Below are positions 1-10,692 of a stretch of DNA of 39,650 nucleotides, in pieces. Source of the stretch: Rhodococcus sp. 1168. GTDB taxonomy: Bacteria; Actinomycetota; Actinomycetes; Mycobacteriales; Mycobacteriaceae. Made by a program: the position numbers and the translations under genes. Under the pieces are notes generated by a model that saw only the letters and a program-made list of their open reading frames with translations, was not told the DNA's origin and ran no database searches. The stretch covers positions 1 through 39,650 of the forward strand of contig NZ_MKKY01000019.1 in the NCBI RefSeq assembly GCF_002091955.1. The letters run 5' to 3'. Position 1 is the stretch's first letter; every line of letters begins with the position of its first letter.

Positions 1-73
1 CGACTGACATCAATCACACCGTGGCTCTAGAACGCGGTGGTCCGACTATCGGGGACCTGCCACTTCTCTCAAG

Positions 74-838
74 TCAGCTCTTTCGAAGTGTTGAAATGAG
101 GTCGTCGATCTCGGAATCGCTCAGTGCATTGTCAACTTTGCGTTCCGCTCGGACTATGAAGACCACGACCTCGGCGGTCGCATATCCGGGAGTGGCGACG
201 ACGTCGAATGTTGCTTCTCTCGAGGCGCAATGTTCCTCGGCTTCGGGGATATCTTTCACCGTGGCCCGGTATCGGACAGCGGGTTGGTTGTCGATCACGA
301 ATTTCTCGGGGCCGCTGATCGACACGGTCGGCTTCTGCGACTCATTGGCACCCGAAAAGATCATTTCTGCCTTCTCGACCTCGGCCAAAGCGGTCGCATT
401 CAGATCCAGAGTGCGCCGTCCGGTGATGCCGGTCATCGCGCGTTCCGAGTGCTCGCCGTCCGAACACTCTGTCCTGCCGTAGAAGCCGAGGGCGCCGTAC
501 CTAGCTGATGTCCCGTCATCGCCGGTCCACCCCGCAACGCCCGTCTGCCAGACGTCCCAGCCGGTAGGAACCTCGTAGGTCAATCCGAACTTGGTTGCGA
601 TGGGTTGAGCTTGCCCGTCGGGTACCACGATCTTCGGGGGCGGCCGTTCCATAGACGGGAAACCCGGCGGCAGGGGAGGCGCGGTGGTCTTCGCAGCTGT
701 CCCCGGTGGAGGCGTCGCAGCCATCACACCCTCGTATCGCTCCGGTACCTCCGGCGCGATTTTCGGCAGTCCCCACAGCAATGCGTTGAAGGCGGCCAGG
801 CTTACTGCCAGTCCTGAAAGTTTTTTGCGTAGCCCCAT
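74..838 (-). CDS. Exported, membrane-anchored protein of unknown function
   Basis: A 254-residue protein. It begins with a short basic stretch (MGLRKK) and a hydrophobic segment at about residues 7-25, which fits an uncleaved N-terminal anchor or signal peptide. A proline-rich linker (about 40-75) leads to a globular C-terminal domain of about 170 residues that would lie outside the membrane. The domain contains two cysteines (in TECSDGEH and EEHCASRE) that could form a disulfide. It resembles the small secreted domains common in Rhodococcus and Nocardia (DUF8017-like), but I cannot assign a function. The ATG at 838 is preceded by a strong GGGGGAG ribosome binding site. It is divergent from rmlB, with 86 bp between the two starts. 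The existence of the gene is well supported; its role is unknown. Confidence 0.8.
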   Translation of the reverse strand: MGLRKKLSGLAVSLAAFNALLWGLPKIAPEVPERYEGVMAATPPPGTAAKTTAPPLPPGFPSMERPPPKIVVPDGQAQPIATKFGLTYEVPTGWDVWQTGVAGWTGDDGTSARYGALGFYGRTECSDGEHSERAMTGITGRRTLDLNATALAEVEKAEMIFSGANESQKPTVSISGPEKFVIDNQPAVRYRATVKDIPEAEEHCASREATFDVVATPGYATAEVVVFIVRAERKVDNALSDSEIDDLISTLRKS

Positions 839-882
839 GGCACTCCCCCCGAAGTCGCCGAAACGCTAACACGACGCAATGA

Positions 883-2755
<1,873 letters not shown>

Positions 2756-2759
<4 letters not shown>

Positions 2760-3214
2760 GAGGCTGTCTTTCTGCGAAACGAGAAGTCGCGGTAGCCGAA
2801 GAAACTGACGACTGCCATCACTGCTGTGACGACCAATTGTGAAGGGATGGGCGGAAAGTGGAAAAACGATACCGCTACGGTCATCAACGAGATATTTGCG
2901 AGAAACGCACCGAAGTTGACTACGAAAAATCGCGACAGATCTCGAAGGAAGTGCCCGCGCACTCGGAATACCAGGTAGCGGTACATTGCGAATGCACAGA
3001 GCACATTGCACAGGTACCCCAGGACGATGGCGGAATGGTAGCCGTACCGCTCACCGATGACGAGTTGCCAGAGGATGAACCAGCCGGTACCGAGGGCAGT
3101 ATTGATACCGCCCACCAGGAGAAATGCGAGCGCCTGGTTCTTCACTATGCGCATGAGCGGGCCAGGTGAGCCGGTCATTCCTGCAGGAGGAGAGGGAGTT
3201 TCGGGTTCGGTCAT
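2756..3214 (-). CDS. GtrA-like membrane protein (lipid-linked sugar flippase family)
   Basis: A 152-residue polytopic protein with four hydrophobic segments, at about residues 29-50, 60-82, 95-115 and 125-143. The pattern NQALAFLLVGGINTALGTG followed by GYLCNVLCAFAMYRYLVF is typical of the GtrA/DPMS-flippase family (Pfam GtrA). Members move polyprenyl-phosphate sugars across the membrane or anchor the enzymes that make them; Rv3789 of M. tuberculosis is a relative. Its start overlaps the stop of the epimerase gene (ATGA at 3211-3214), and its stop overlaps the next start. With the GtrB-like enzyme and the large membrane protein of the same operon it completes the three-part GtrA/GtrB/transferase scheme known from O-antigen glucosylation. 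Confidence 0.85.
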
Positions 3215-4143
3215 CTGCCGGCACCCAGTGCCTGGCGAGTCGCGTGGAGCGTAGATGCGATTCCCGCGGGCAATGTCCGGTGGGTTCGCCGGTCAATCTC
3301 TGGCCACACGGTCGAGCGCAGCCTGAGATCGCGTCCTTGGAACGCGGCCAGCGGCGACGCAGCGAGCACCACATTCGGTCGTCGACGAAACACAGTTCGA
3401 CAGGCACCGAGGATCGAACCGATTGTGACGGCTTGCCCGGAGGCGAATATTTTCGTCGTCGGTGGGGCGGTTCGTCGAGCCGAAAGGGCCAGCGTGTCGG
3501 CCACCATCTCTGCCGCGTCGGAAACGTAGAGGTAGTCGCGAAGTGTGTCCATAGGAACGTAGATCGACACAGGTGACGCCATCAGATATCCACGGCACAG
3601 GTGCGAGATGAGTCCCTGTGGCTTGCTGAGGTTTTGGCCGGGCCCGTAGAGGTTGGCGAACCGCCCGATCACGACATTGATCCCGCTGCGTATGCCGAAG
3701 TTCACGGCGATGCTTTCAGAATCGAGTTTTGCCCGGCCGTAGTCGCCCAGTGGAACTACCTGTGTTTCCTCGTTGTGCGGCGCGCCGACGGCTCCGGCGT
3801 AGACGCCGCCTGCGGAGGAGGCGAGAAAGAATGTACCGTCGGCGGATTGCTTGCCTGCAATCTGCTCGAGGACGTCCGCGATGAGAGCGTTCTCTTCAGC
3901 GAATTCTGCTGCGCTAGTGCCGTTTACGCCTGCCCCTGCGGCCCAGACAATGTTCCAGGTGGCGTCGCTGAAGGATCCGAAGAACTTCGTGCAGTCCTGC
4001 ATCAGAGTCGCTTTGGCTGATTCATGATCGGACCACGGCACATTGCTGGTGTAAACGATGTTCCCGCGGCGCCGAAGTTCGCGGTTGACCGAGGAGCCCA
4101 GTAGCCCACCGCTGCCGACAATCCACGTATACGTCGGGCTCAC
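3211..4143 (-). CDS. NAD-dependent epimerase/dehydratase (extended SDR)
   Basis: A 310-residue nucleotide-sugar modifying enzyme candidate. It has a GSGGLLG nucleotide-binding turn (residues 11-17) instead of the usual GxxGxxG, and a later DYGRAKLDSE segment that supplies the Y-x3-K catalytic pair. Family knowledge suggests epimerization, reduction or dehydration of an NDP-sugar. The start is GTG at 4143, overlapping the upstream stop as GTGA. Placed between the GtrB-like and GtrA-like genes, it may make the sugar that this system transfers (inference). The product sugar cannot be identified. The divergent glycine motif leaves some doubt over cofactor choice. Confidence 0.82.
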   Translation of the reverse strand: MSPTYTWIVGSGGLLGSSVNRELRRRGNIVYTSNVPWSDHESAKATLMQDCTKFFGSFSDATWNIVWAAGAGVNGTSAAEFAEENALIADVLEQIAGKQSADGTFFLASSAGGVYAGAVGAPHNEETQVVPLGDYGRAKLDSESIAVNFGIRSGINVVIGRFANLYGPGQNLSKPQGLISHLCRGYLMASPVSIYVPMDTLRDYLYVSDAAEMVADTLALSARRTAPPTTKIFASGQAVTIGSILGACRTVFRRRPNVVLAASPLAAFQGRDLRLRSTVWPEIDRRTHRTLPAGIASTLHATRQALGAGR

Positions 4144-5180
4144 GCCGACGAGGTGGGTAGAGGTGGGTCGACTGTCGGCGTGGTCCGACCCAGCGGACCG
4201 TCGGCGGGGTCGGCAACGATCAGGTACGGAGGTTTACCCATCGCGGTCTTCACGTTGACGCCGACGTACTCGGCGACCACGCCCAGAGAGAACAGTGTGG
4301 CGCCGAAGCCGAACAAGAGGATGACCATCGTCGAGGCCCAACCGCGTACCTCGGATCCGAGATCGAACAGTAGATAGGAGGCGAGGACATACAGAACGAG
4401 CGCAAGACCGAGCCCAGCGAAGGCAACCCCGATGAGGCTGACCAGTCGCAGACCCTTCGTGCCGCTGGAAAGGACCATGCGCCAGAAATGCGACAGAAGA
4501 GTTCGCAGTCGGTACCCGGAGCGACGGCCGTGCTCCTCCCGAAGTTCTACGGGGCTGGTGGTGACTTCGCCGGCGATCCAACCGAGCGCGACGTCGAGAT
4601 AGGCCTCGGAACCCGCATATGCAGCCACCGAGCGGCCGACCTCACCGAGGACGAGGCGGTAGCTCTGATAGCTCACAGTGTTGTCCGCGGCCATCGCCTT
4701 TGCAATGAGCCATTTGGATCCGCGTGAGGCGGCGTTGCGCCAGAATCCATGCGGCGCAGCGTTTGTCGGCTTGGCATAGACGACAGACGCTCGAAGATCG
4801 AGAGCCGTGTCGAGCAGGCCACCGATGTCTGCCGGATCGTGCTGGCCGTCCTCGTCCATGGTGACGATCCACTCACCGCCGCTCGACGCCATTCCTGCGA
4901 GGGTGGCGGGATGCTGCCCGAAGTTGCGGCTGAGCCATACGCCGCGGACAAAGGTGTGTTCTTCGGTGAGTGCGCGGATCACATCGGCCGAGTTGTCGGG
5001 TCCGTGATCGAAGACCAGCAATACTTCCTCGACGATCAGCGGGCGACCACCCGGGGAGTAGGTCACCGACGTAAGCGGCAGTATTTCGCCGATGAGCGTG
5101 CGCAGCGTCTGCTCACCTTGATAGACCGGCACCACGATAGAGATGCGGTGCGGATCGGGGGCGGCGTCAGGCTGTGGCAT
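4140..5180 (-). CDS. GtrB-like polyprenyl-phosphate glycosyltransferase
   Basis: A GT2 enzyme of about 346 residues with two C-terminal membrane helices, the layout of GtrB, bactoprenol glucosyltransferase and dolichol-phosphate mannose synthases. It shows ISIVVPVYQGEQTL near the N-terminus, the metal-binding VTMDEDGQHDPADI, and LRLVSLIG leading into two hydrophobic helices at about residues 245-270 and 282-310. The expected reaction moves a sugar from an NDP donor to polyprenyl phosphate on the inner membrane face. Translation starts at ATG 5180 or at the adjacent GTG 5183. It follows the large membrane protein gene by about 11-14 bp and overlaps the epimerase gene by 4 bp. Its partners for flipping and onward transfer lie in the same operon. 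Confidence 0.87.
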   Translation of the reverse strand: MPQPDAAPDPHRISIVVPVYQGEQTLRTLIGEILPLTSVTYSPGGRPLIVEEVLLVFDHGPDNSADVIRALTEEHTFVRGVWLSRNFGQHPATLAGMASSGGEWIVTMDEDGQHDPADIGGLLDTALDLRASVVYAKPTNAAPHGFWRNAASRGSKWLIAKAMAADNTVSYQSYRLVLGEVGRSVAAYAGSEAYLDVALGWIAGEVTTSPVELREEHGRRSGYRLRTLLSHFWRMVLSSGTKGLRLVSLIGVAFAGLGLALVLYVLASYLLFDLGSEVRGWASTMVILLFGFGATLFSLGVVAEYVGVNVKTAMGKPPYLIVADPADGPLGRTTPTVDPPLPTSSA

Positions 5181-5194
5181 CACGGGGTGTGAGC

Positions 5195-7489
5195 CTATCT
5201 GCTGTCTGCGGAACTGATGCGGTCCGACGCCTCGGGTTCGGTGATGTTCTCGACCGACAACCCGTCGCCGGCTCGTCTCGGACGGCGTCGACGCAGGTCG
5301 AAGACGACGAGTACAGCCAGCAGAAGAACTCCGCCCGCGACCCCGACCAGGCCTAGTCGCTGACCGGGGGGCCGGAACGACATCGAGAGGTCGGCGTTGT
5401 CGGTCCCGGCAGGCAGGTCGACGTAGAGGAAGATGTCACCAAGACCTTTGGTCTGCAGTGGCTCACCGTTCAACGTCGCGCTGTACCCGGGCCAGGCCAA
5501 CCGCGCGAAGACGACGCTGCCGCCTGTCGGCGAGCTCACGTTCACCTTTTCGGAGTTCGCGCTGGACGACTGCGGCACTGCTGTGGCGTCGACTGTTGCC
5601 ACCACCCGCCCGATGTCTTCGGGAATGAGACCGTCGATACGTTCGAGTACGTAGGTCTGACGCTCGGCTTCAGCCGTCGGAGGGGTGACCCACTTCCATC
5701 CGGGAGGGGCAGGTTGCGAATTCGCGAGCGGGTACTGGTTCTCCTGGAGGACGACGCGATCCAGACGCATCAGATCGGCGTAGGTCTTACCTGTGTAGAT
5801 CTCCACTTGAAAAAGTCGCCGGAACGCGTCAGGGCAGGTGGATCCCTCGTGCTGGAGGCAGAGCAGATTGGCGAAGTCGAGGTAACCGACCGGGGTGTAA
5901 GCGTTGACGTAGTCGAGACCGAGAACTTTGGCAGAGTTTCCGTAAACCTGCGAGTGCCACGGTAGCCGAGGGTCGTCGGCGCTGTCGGCGCTGGTTTCTG
6001 TCAACGTACGGCTGCCGAGTTGCAGCGTCTCGCCCTCCCACTGCGGGAATTCGGACCTGGCCTCGGACTGTGTCGTCGGAAGCCACCATTTCGCGAAGGG
6101 CGGGTCGTACGCGGCAACCTGATACATCGCAACGGGCGCGATGGTGAGAAGGAGCAACGCTGCCGTTGCGCGGGTGGAAAACCGGTGGGCGAGGAACAGT
6201 GCCACGGCGCCGAAGGCGGCGATCAGTAGACCGGACGCGACGTGACGACCGAAAAGTTCGGGACCTGACGAACCTGCCCTGAGCACGAGGATCACGGTCA
6301 GCAGGGATGCGGCAAGTAGGCGCGGGCGGAGCTTGTCCAAGGTTCCGTACCTGCTCACCAACGTCGCTACGAGGATCAACGCGACAATAGCGACGAACGG
6401 AAGGATGCGCGCTGGCCAACGTATCGGCCCGATATCGCTCGGACCTGCGGTGAAGACAAGGGCGAACACAAGCAGAATCAAGGGGGCCGTCAGCTCGCGG
6501 AGAGCGGCGGGCACGCGCCTCCACGCTACGAACGCCAGGGCAGGGACGAGGAACCAGGCGATATACGTGACAGGTGAAGCGGTCGTCTCGCCCGACCAGG
6601 ATTCGATACTTGTCACCGACGTCGGAATGCTCGCAGTCAGCGTCTCCGACCATGGGGCAGTCAAGAAGTTGTCATTGAAGGTGCCTTCCTCTCCGCTGCG
6701 CCACGTCACCGATGACGTCAGGACACCGGGCAGGAAGGTGATGGCCCCGCACGATGCAGCAGCAATCCCGACCCCGGCCACTCTCAAAGCAGGCCTCCAC
6801 TGACGCTGGAAGACCCATTCTCCGATTGCCACCGAGCCGACAACGACCCCTGCCATGACGGCGGCGTGTACGTATCCCACGCTGATAGCGAGATACAGGA
6901 ATACAAACGGCATGATCGGGCCGGAGCGCCCACGTGCGTAGGACACCGAGCTGGCCCACGCGTTCATGATCCACGCGGTTCCTATGAGCGCGGTGACCCA
7001 CGAGGTGTTCTCGAAGAAAAGTGTGAATCCGACGAATGGTGCACTGGCACCTGCGACCGCGGCCCACGACGGTCGGGAACCGTAGGCGAGGGCGACGCGG
7101 TATACGCCCCACGCCAGCACGATGGAGAACCCGAGTTTCACACCAGTCGCGAGCAACGCCAGGTTGTCGATCGAGGGAGAGAGGTAATTGATAGCCATCT
7201 GGACCGGGTTCCAGAGCCCGCCCTGGCCCTCGACGGGATAGTTGCCCGACATCCATTGGTCCAACACAAGCGAAGGAAACTGGCCCTCGCGCATGATCCG
7301 TCCAAGTTGCAACCAATTGGGCACGGCACCGGATTCGGTGTCGTCTATATAGAAGAACCGCGGATCCACGCTGAGGACGAGTAGATACCCGAGTACGACG
7401 ACCGCAGCGACGGCCGCTGCCCACAGGGCACGCTCTTTGCGGCTGCCGAGCGCAGCGCTGTGGACGTGCTCGGCTCGGCTGGGGATCAC
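5195..7489 (-). CDS. Large polytopic membrane protein, GT-C glycosyltransferase-like
   Basis: A 764-residue protein with roughly 12 membrane helices spread over residues 20-460. A large hydrophilic domain at about 470-710 follows, then a final helix and an arginine-rich tail. The first extracytoplasmic loop carries FFYIDDTESG (D49, D50), matching the acidic pair that GT-C enzymes keep in this loop. GT-C enzymes use polyprenyl-phosphate sugars outside the cell. YfhO-type membrane proteins share this layout and are the main alternative. As first gene of the operon that also holds GtrB-like and GtrA-like genes, it is the natural candidate for the extracytoplasmic transferase (inference). The ATG at 7489 faces glfT2 with about 150 bp between the starts, which must contain both promoters. 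Confidence 0.8.
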   Translation of the reverse strand: MIPSRAEHVHSAALGSRKERALWAAAVAAVVVLGYLLVLSVDPRFFYIDDTESGAVPNWLQLGRIMREGQFPSLVLDQWMSGNYPVEGQGGLWNPVQMAINYLSPSIDNLALLATGVKLGFSIVLAWGVYRVALAYGSRPSWAAVAGASAPFVGFTLFFENTSWVTALIGTAWIMNAWASSVSYARGRSGPIMPFVFLYLAISVGYVHAAVMAGVVVGSVAIGEWVFQRQWRPALRVAGVGIAAASCGAITFLPGVLTSSVTWRSGEEGTFNDNFLTAPWSETLTASIPTSVTSIESWSGETTASPVTYIAWFLVPALAFVAWRRVPAALRELTAPLILLVFALVFTAGPSDIGPIRWPARILPFVAIVALILVATLVSRYGTLDKLRPRLLAASLLTVILVLRAGSSGPELFGRHVASGLLIAAFGAVALFLAHRFSTRATAALLLLTIAPVAMYQVAAYDPPFAKWWLPTTQSEARSEFPQWEGETLQLGSRTLTETSADSADDPRLPWHSQVYGNSAKVLGLDYVNAYTPVGYLDFANLLCLQHEGSTCPDAFRRLFQVEIYTGKTYADLMRLDRVVLQENQYPLANSQPAPPGWKWVTPPTAEAERQTYVLERIDGLIPEDIGRVVATVDATAVPQSSSANSEKVNVSSPTGGSVVFARLAWPGYSATLNGEPLQTKGLGDIFLYVDLPAGTDNADLSMSFRPPGQRLGLVGVAGGVLLLAVLVVFDLRRRRPRRAGDGLSVENITEPEASDRISSADSR

Positions 7490-7640
7490 TGTTCACTCCG
7501 TGAATCTGGTTGACGACAACCGACTGTATCGCGCTGCATCCTCACAGCAGAAACGGTGCGCACCGTGCGTCGACCCGTTGACGGCGGGGGTTGTGCGACC
7601 ATGGACAGTGATTCTTCGACAAGATGGGGTTCTTCTAGGT

Positions 7641-9524
7641 ATGGACGGCACTGCTCTCAATCGTCTCGATGCACCATCGAGCGGCCTCGGCACCGCGGTT
7701 GCCGCAGGCTCGTGCGGATTGACCGCGCAGCGTCTGCTCTTCGACGGACCTTCCCCACTGGTCAGTGCCGATATGTATGCGAACGTCGCGAAGGGAAATG
7801 CCGAGCGCTCGCGCTACGTGGCCGTACTCTCCAAGCGCACGACCGTCGACACCAACAGCTACTTCGGACGGTTCCCGGCCAGCTACTGGCAGCGGTGGAC
7901 CGACGTCACCGAGGTCAGATTCGAAGCTGCGGTCACCGGGGCAGGGCGCATCGACATCGTCGCAACCGACTCGAAGGGTCGTAGGCGGACGGTTTCGAGC
8001 ACCACGGTCGACACGGACGGGCAGTCGAGCCGTCTCAGTATGGCGGTGAAGGTTCAGCAGTTTCTCGACGGCGGTGCCTTGTTCGTCAGGTTCACCACCA
8101 GCTCGGGCGAGCTGACTGTGGAAAGCGCCGAGTGGTCGGTCGACGCACCGGAGAAGCTGCGTCCTACCTCGGTTGTCATCTGTACTTTCAACCGCGCCGA
8201 CGACTGTGCGAACACCTTGGCCGCGATGGCGGACGATCCGATCGCGCTGAACGGAGTCGACAACGTATATGTGGTCGATCAGGGCACGGATCAGGTGCAG
8301 ACACGCACGAAGTTCCAACGAGTTTCGGCCGAGCTCGGCGACCAACTGGTCTACATAACCCAGCCCAACCTCGGCGGGGCGGGCGGATTCACCCGCGGCC
8401 TGTACGAGGTGCAAGGTAAGGGCGGGGATCCCGCGAACGTCATCTTCATGGACGATGACGTGCTGTGTGAGCCCGAGGCGCTCGTCCGGATGAATGCATT
8501 CGCGAACAAGACCGTCGAGCCCGCGATCATCGGAGCGCAGATGCTCTATCTGCTGCATCCCGATCGCGTGCACGTAGGCGCCGAGGTTGCCAATCTGCAG
8601 AAGATCGAAGCAGGTCTCCACGTCAAGGACGCGATCTCGGACAAGAGCGCGCTGAAGAAGAAGCAGGACATTCGCGTCGACGCCGGTTACAACGGTTGGT
8701 GGTCGTGCCTGATCCCGTCGGAGATCGTCTCGCAGATCGGCTACCCGCTACCTTTGTTTTTCCAGTGGGACGACATCGAGTACGGCTACCGCGCTCGCGC
8801 GAACGGCTTTGCCACTGTCACCCTGCCCGGCGCTGCCGTGTGGCATGCGGACTTCGCGTGGAAGGACTGGGACGAGTGGCACAGGTACTTCAATCTCCGC
8901 AACGGCATGATCACCGCTGCGTTGCACGGAGGCCTCGACGGTAGAAAGCTTGCGCGCCAGCTGAGTACCGATCTGTTCCGCTACCTGGTCTCGATGCAGT
9001 ACGGGATGGCGTTCACCTTGATAAAGGCCATCGAGGATTTCCTTGGCGGCCCGAGCAATCTTGTCGACGGCGGCATGGAAGCCGCCGGGGCGATTCGCCG
9101 TGAGCGGGCAGCGTACGGGGAGACCAAGCGGCACAACGCAAATGCGGTGCCCGACGTTCGTCCAGCAGACATGTTCATCACCCCGGCAGGTCCGACTCCG
9201 AACAAGAAGCTGGAATGGGCTGTGCTGGCCAAGCGGGTTCTCAATCAGTGGCGTGGGCGAGTTCACCCCGGACCGGTCGCGATCTCGGCGGAAGACGCAC
9301 ATTGGTGGCACGTGTCCCTGTTCGCGCATGCAGTCGTTACGGATCGCTCACAGGAAGGTGTCCGAGTTCGCAAGCGCGACAAGAATGCTGCCAAGATGCT
9401 GTTCAAACGCGGAGTGCAGGCGCTGCGTCGTCTGCGGACCGAAACCGCCGACGTGTCCGACGCTTACCGAATCGCAATGCCCGAACTGACGAGTCGCGAG
9501 AACTGGGCCCGGCTCTACAGCTGA
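7641..9524 (+). CDS. glfT2: Galactofuranosyltransferase, GlfT2 type
   Basis: A 627-residue GT2 enzyme resembling M. tuberculosis GlfT2 (637 residues), which extends the galactan chain with UDP-galactofuranose through alternating 1,5 and 1,6 links. Recognizable blocks are FPASYWQRW in the N-terminal beta-barrel region, VVICTFNR, QPNLGGAGGFTRG, the metal-binding DDD (about residues 271-273), YNGWWSC, WDDIEYGYRA with the catalytic acid pair, and the LPGAAVWH histidine. The ATG at 7641 is chosen because further upstream the frame runs into the divergent gene; GTG at 7608 or 7593 is possible. The N-terminus carries about 30 residues more than the mycobacterial enzyme, judged from memory. No glf gene is adjacent, unlike the mycobacterial arrangement, so this could be a paralogue rather than the main GlfT2. 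Confidence 0.8.
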   Translation: MDGTALNRLDAPSSGLGTAVAAGSCGLTAQRLLFDGPSPLVSADMYANVAKGNAERSRYVAVLSKRTTVDTNSYFGRFPASYWQRWTDVTEVRFEAAVTGAGRIDIVATDSKGRRRTVSSTTVDTDGQSSRLSMAVKVQQFLDGGALFVRFTTSSGELTVESAEWSVDAPEKLRPTSVVICTFNRADDCANTLAAMADDPIALNGVDNVYVVDQGTDQVQTRTKFQRVSAELGDQLVYITQPNLGGAGGFTRGLYEVQGKGGDPANVIFMDDDVLCEPEALVRMNAFANKTVEPAIIGAQMLYLLHPDRVHVGAEVANLQKIEAGLHVKDAISDKSALKKKQDIRVDAGYNGWWSCLIPSEIVSQIGYPLPLFFQWDDIEYGYRARANGFATVTLPGAAVWHADFAWKDWDEWHRYFNLRNGMITAALHGGLDGRKLARQLSTDLFRYLVSMQYGMAFTLIKAIEDFLGGPSNLVDGGMEAAGAIRRERAAYGETKRHNANAVPDVRPADMFITPAGPTPNKKLEWAVLAKRVLNQWRGRVHPGPVAISAEDAHWWHVSLFAHAVVTDRSQEGVRVRKRDKNAAKMLFKRGVQALRRLRTETADVSDAYRIAMPELTSRENWARLYS

Positions 9525-9771
9525 CGAGGTTGCCAACGACGGGTTCCATTGGATCACGTGGACTCCCGCCGCCCAGCCCGAAATAGAGATCGTCCTGTCG
9601 CAGCCTTCCCGGCGTGTTGTTTCGTACCGACAACCTCGATGCGACGTTCGAAAAGGTGCGGGCAGCGGCTAACGCCGAAATCTTGCAGGAACCCGGGAGT
9701 CAGCCGTGGGTGTCCGTGACGCCGCGTTCCGTGACCCGGCAGGAAACCTCGTTCGAATTTCTCAGGCCTGA
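9525..9771 (+). pseudogene. Glyoxalase/VOC-domain remnant with frameshifts
   Basis: Immediately after the glfT2 stop the sequence still reads as pieces of a VOC (glyoxalase/bleomycin resistance) domain in different frames. From 9525 one frame gives DEVANDGFHWITWTP followed by PEIEIVLSQP. From about 9614 another gives LFRTDNLDATFEKVRAA through EPGSQPW. After about 9708 a third gives GVRDAAFRDPAGNLVRISQA and a stop at 9769-9771. The last shift sits in the run tgggtgt, where one extra G would restore the frame. The start of the domain is missing. The remnant overlaps the convergent methyltransferase gene by 10 bp. A sequencing error could explain one shift but not the missing N-terminus. Confidence 0.7.
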
Positions 9772-10640
9772 TCGGCACTACTTGCCGGCAGCGTTGGAGC
9801 TCGACGGATCCGCACGACCACCTGCTCGTTGTCCGCGGTGTAACCGAGGTAGTCGAATTCGGTCCCCGTGCGTGCGACGAACTCCGTCCAGGCGCGGTAC
9901 TCGTGGTTGCGCCAGCCCGGGAAGTTGAAGTACTCGTCGAAGGCGATGACGGTCCCGACTACGAGTCGGTCGGCGACCAGGTCGAGCACCGTGATCGTCG
10001 ACGAGTACAGGTCCGCGTCGAGGTGCAGGAACGCCAGGTTGTCGTCGTGGTGCTTCAAGAACTCGGGCAGCGATTCCTCGAACAAACCAGGCACGATTTC
10101 GGCACCGGGGACCTGGGGCAGGTTCTCCTGCTCGAACAGGCCTTTCGGGAATCCGCTGCGCCAGGTTTCGGGTAACCCGGAGAAGACATCGAAGCCGGCG
10201 ACGATCGTCACGTCCTTGTTCGACGCGGACTCCTCGGCGATGATTTCCAGGGTGGTGCCGCTGGCTACCCCGAATTCGAGTGCCATGCCGGGGACGGACA
10301 CCTCACCGAGCGCGAAGCGGAGCGTCGCGTGCGGACGGAGGAAGGTCGGTGCTTTGGGCATGACCTCCTCGGCGAACTCGGCGCTCTGCGCCGCTGCCTC
10401 GACGTCGGATGCGTACGGGATGTCACGTCGCATACGCATTTCGAGGCCGCGAATGAACGCGTGAAGGTCGTCGATCTCTCGGCGTTGACGGTCGAGGATC
10501 TCGAGAAGCTTGGCTTGCTGAGTGCCTGTCTGCTCGGCCAACTGGGCCGTCTGCTTGTCTAGAACTTCGCCGATTGTTCGCTGGATCTTCTCGCGTGCCG
10601 AATGCCGAAGTCGATCCGTCAGCTTCCGAGGTTCCGTCAT
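9762..10640 (-). CDS. TylF/MycF-type SAM-dependent methyltransferase with N-terminal coiled coil
   Basis: A protein of about 292 residues. Residues 15-70 are rich in Q, E, K, R and regularly spaced I/L (for example QQAKLLEILDRQRREIDDL) and look like a coiled coil. The catalytic part follows: MALEFGVASGTTLEI (119-133) binds SAM, while FLHLDADLYSST (204-215) and VIAFDEYFNFPGW (231-243) hold the acidic residues that bind a metal in TylF/MycF O-methyltransferases. Those enzymes methylate sugar hydroxyls, so a glycan acceptor is plausible. It is the last gene of the bpa-wzm-wzt-glfT1 operon, 52 bp after glfT1. The start is ATG 10640, or GTG 10646. A role in methylating or capping the exported galactan is inference. 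Confidence 0.85.
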   Translation of the reverse strand: MTEPRKLTDRLRHSAREKIQRTIGEVLDKQTAQLAEQTGTQQAKLLEILDRQRREIDDLHAFIRGLEMRMRRDIPYASDVEAAAQSAEFAEEVMPKAPTFLRPHATLRFALGEVSVPGMALEFGVASGTTLEIIAEESASNKDVTIVAGFDVFSGLPETWRSGFPKGLFEQENLPQVPGAEIVPGLFEESLPEFLKHHDDNLAFLHLDADLYSSTITVLDLVADRLVVGTVIAFDEYFNFPGWRNHEYRAWTEFVARTGTEFDYLGYTADNEQVVVRIRRAPTLPASSADQA

Positions 10641-10692
10641 GCGCACACGGTAGCCGAGGATGGCACGGTGTCACATGCTCAGGGCCCCCGAC

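Noticed and set aside
2760..3011. Extended N-terminus for the GT2 glycosyltransferase up to 3011
   Set aside because: It would overlap most of the GtrA gene, and the GT2 family signature starts right after the ATG at 2759, which is coupled to the GtrA stop.
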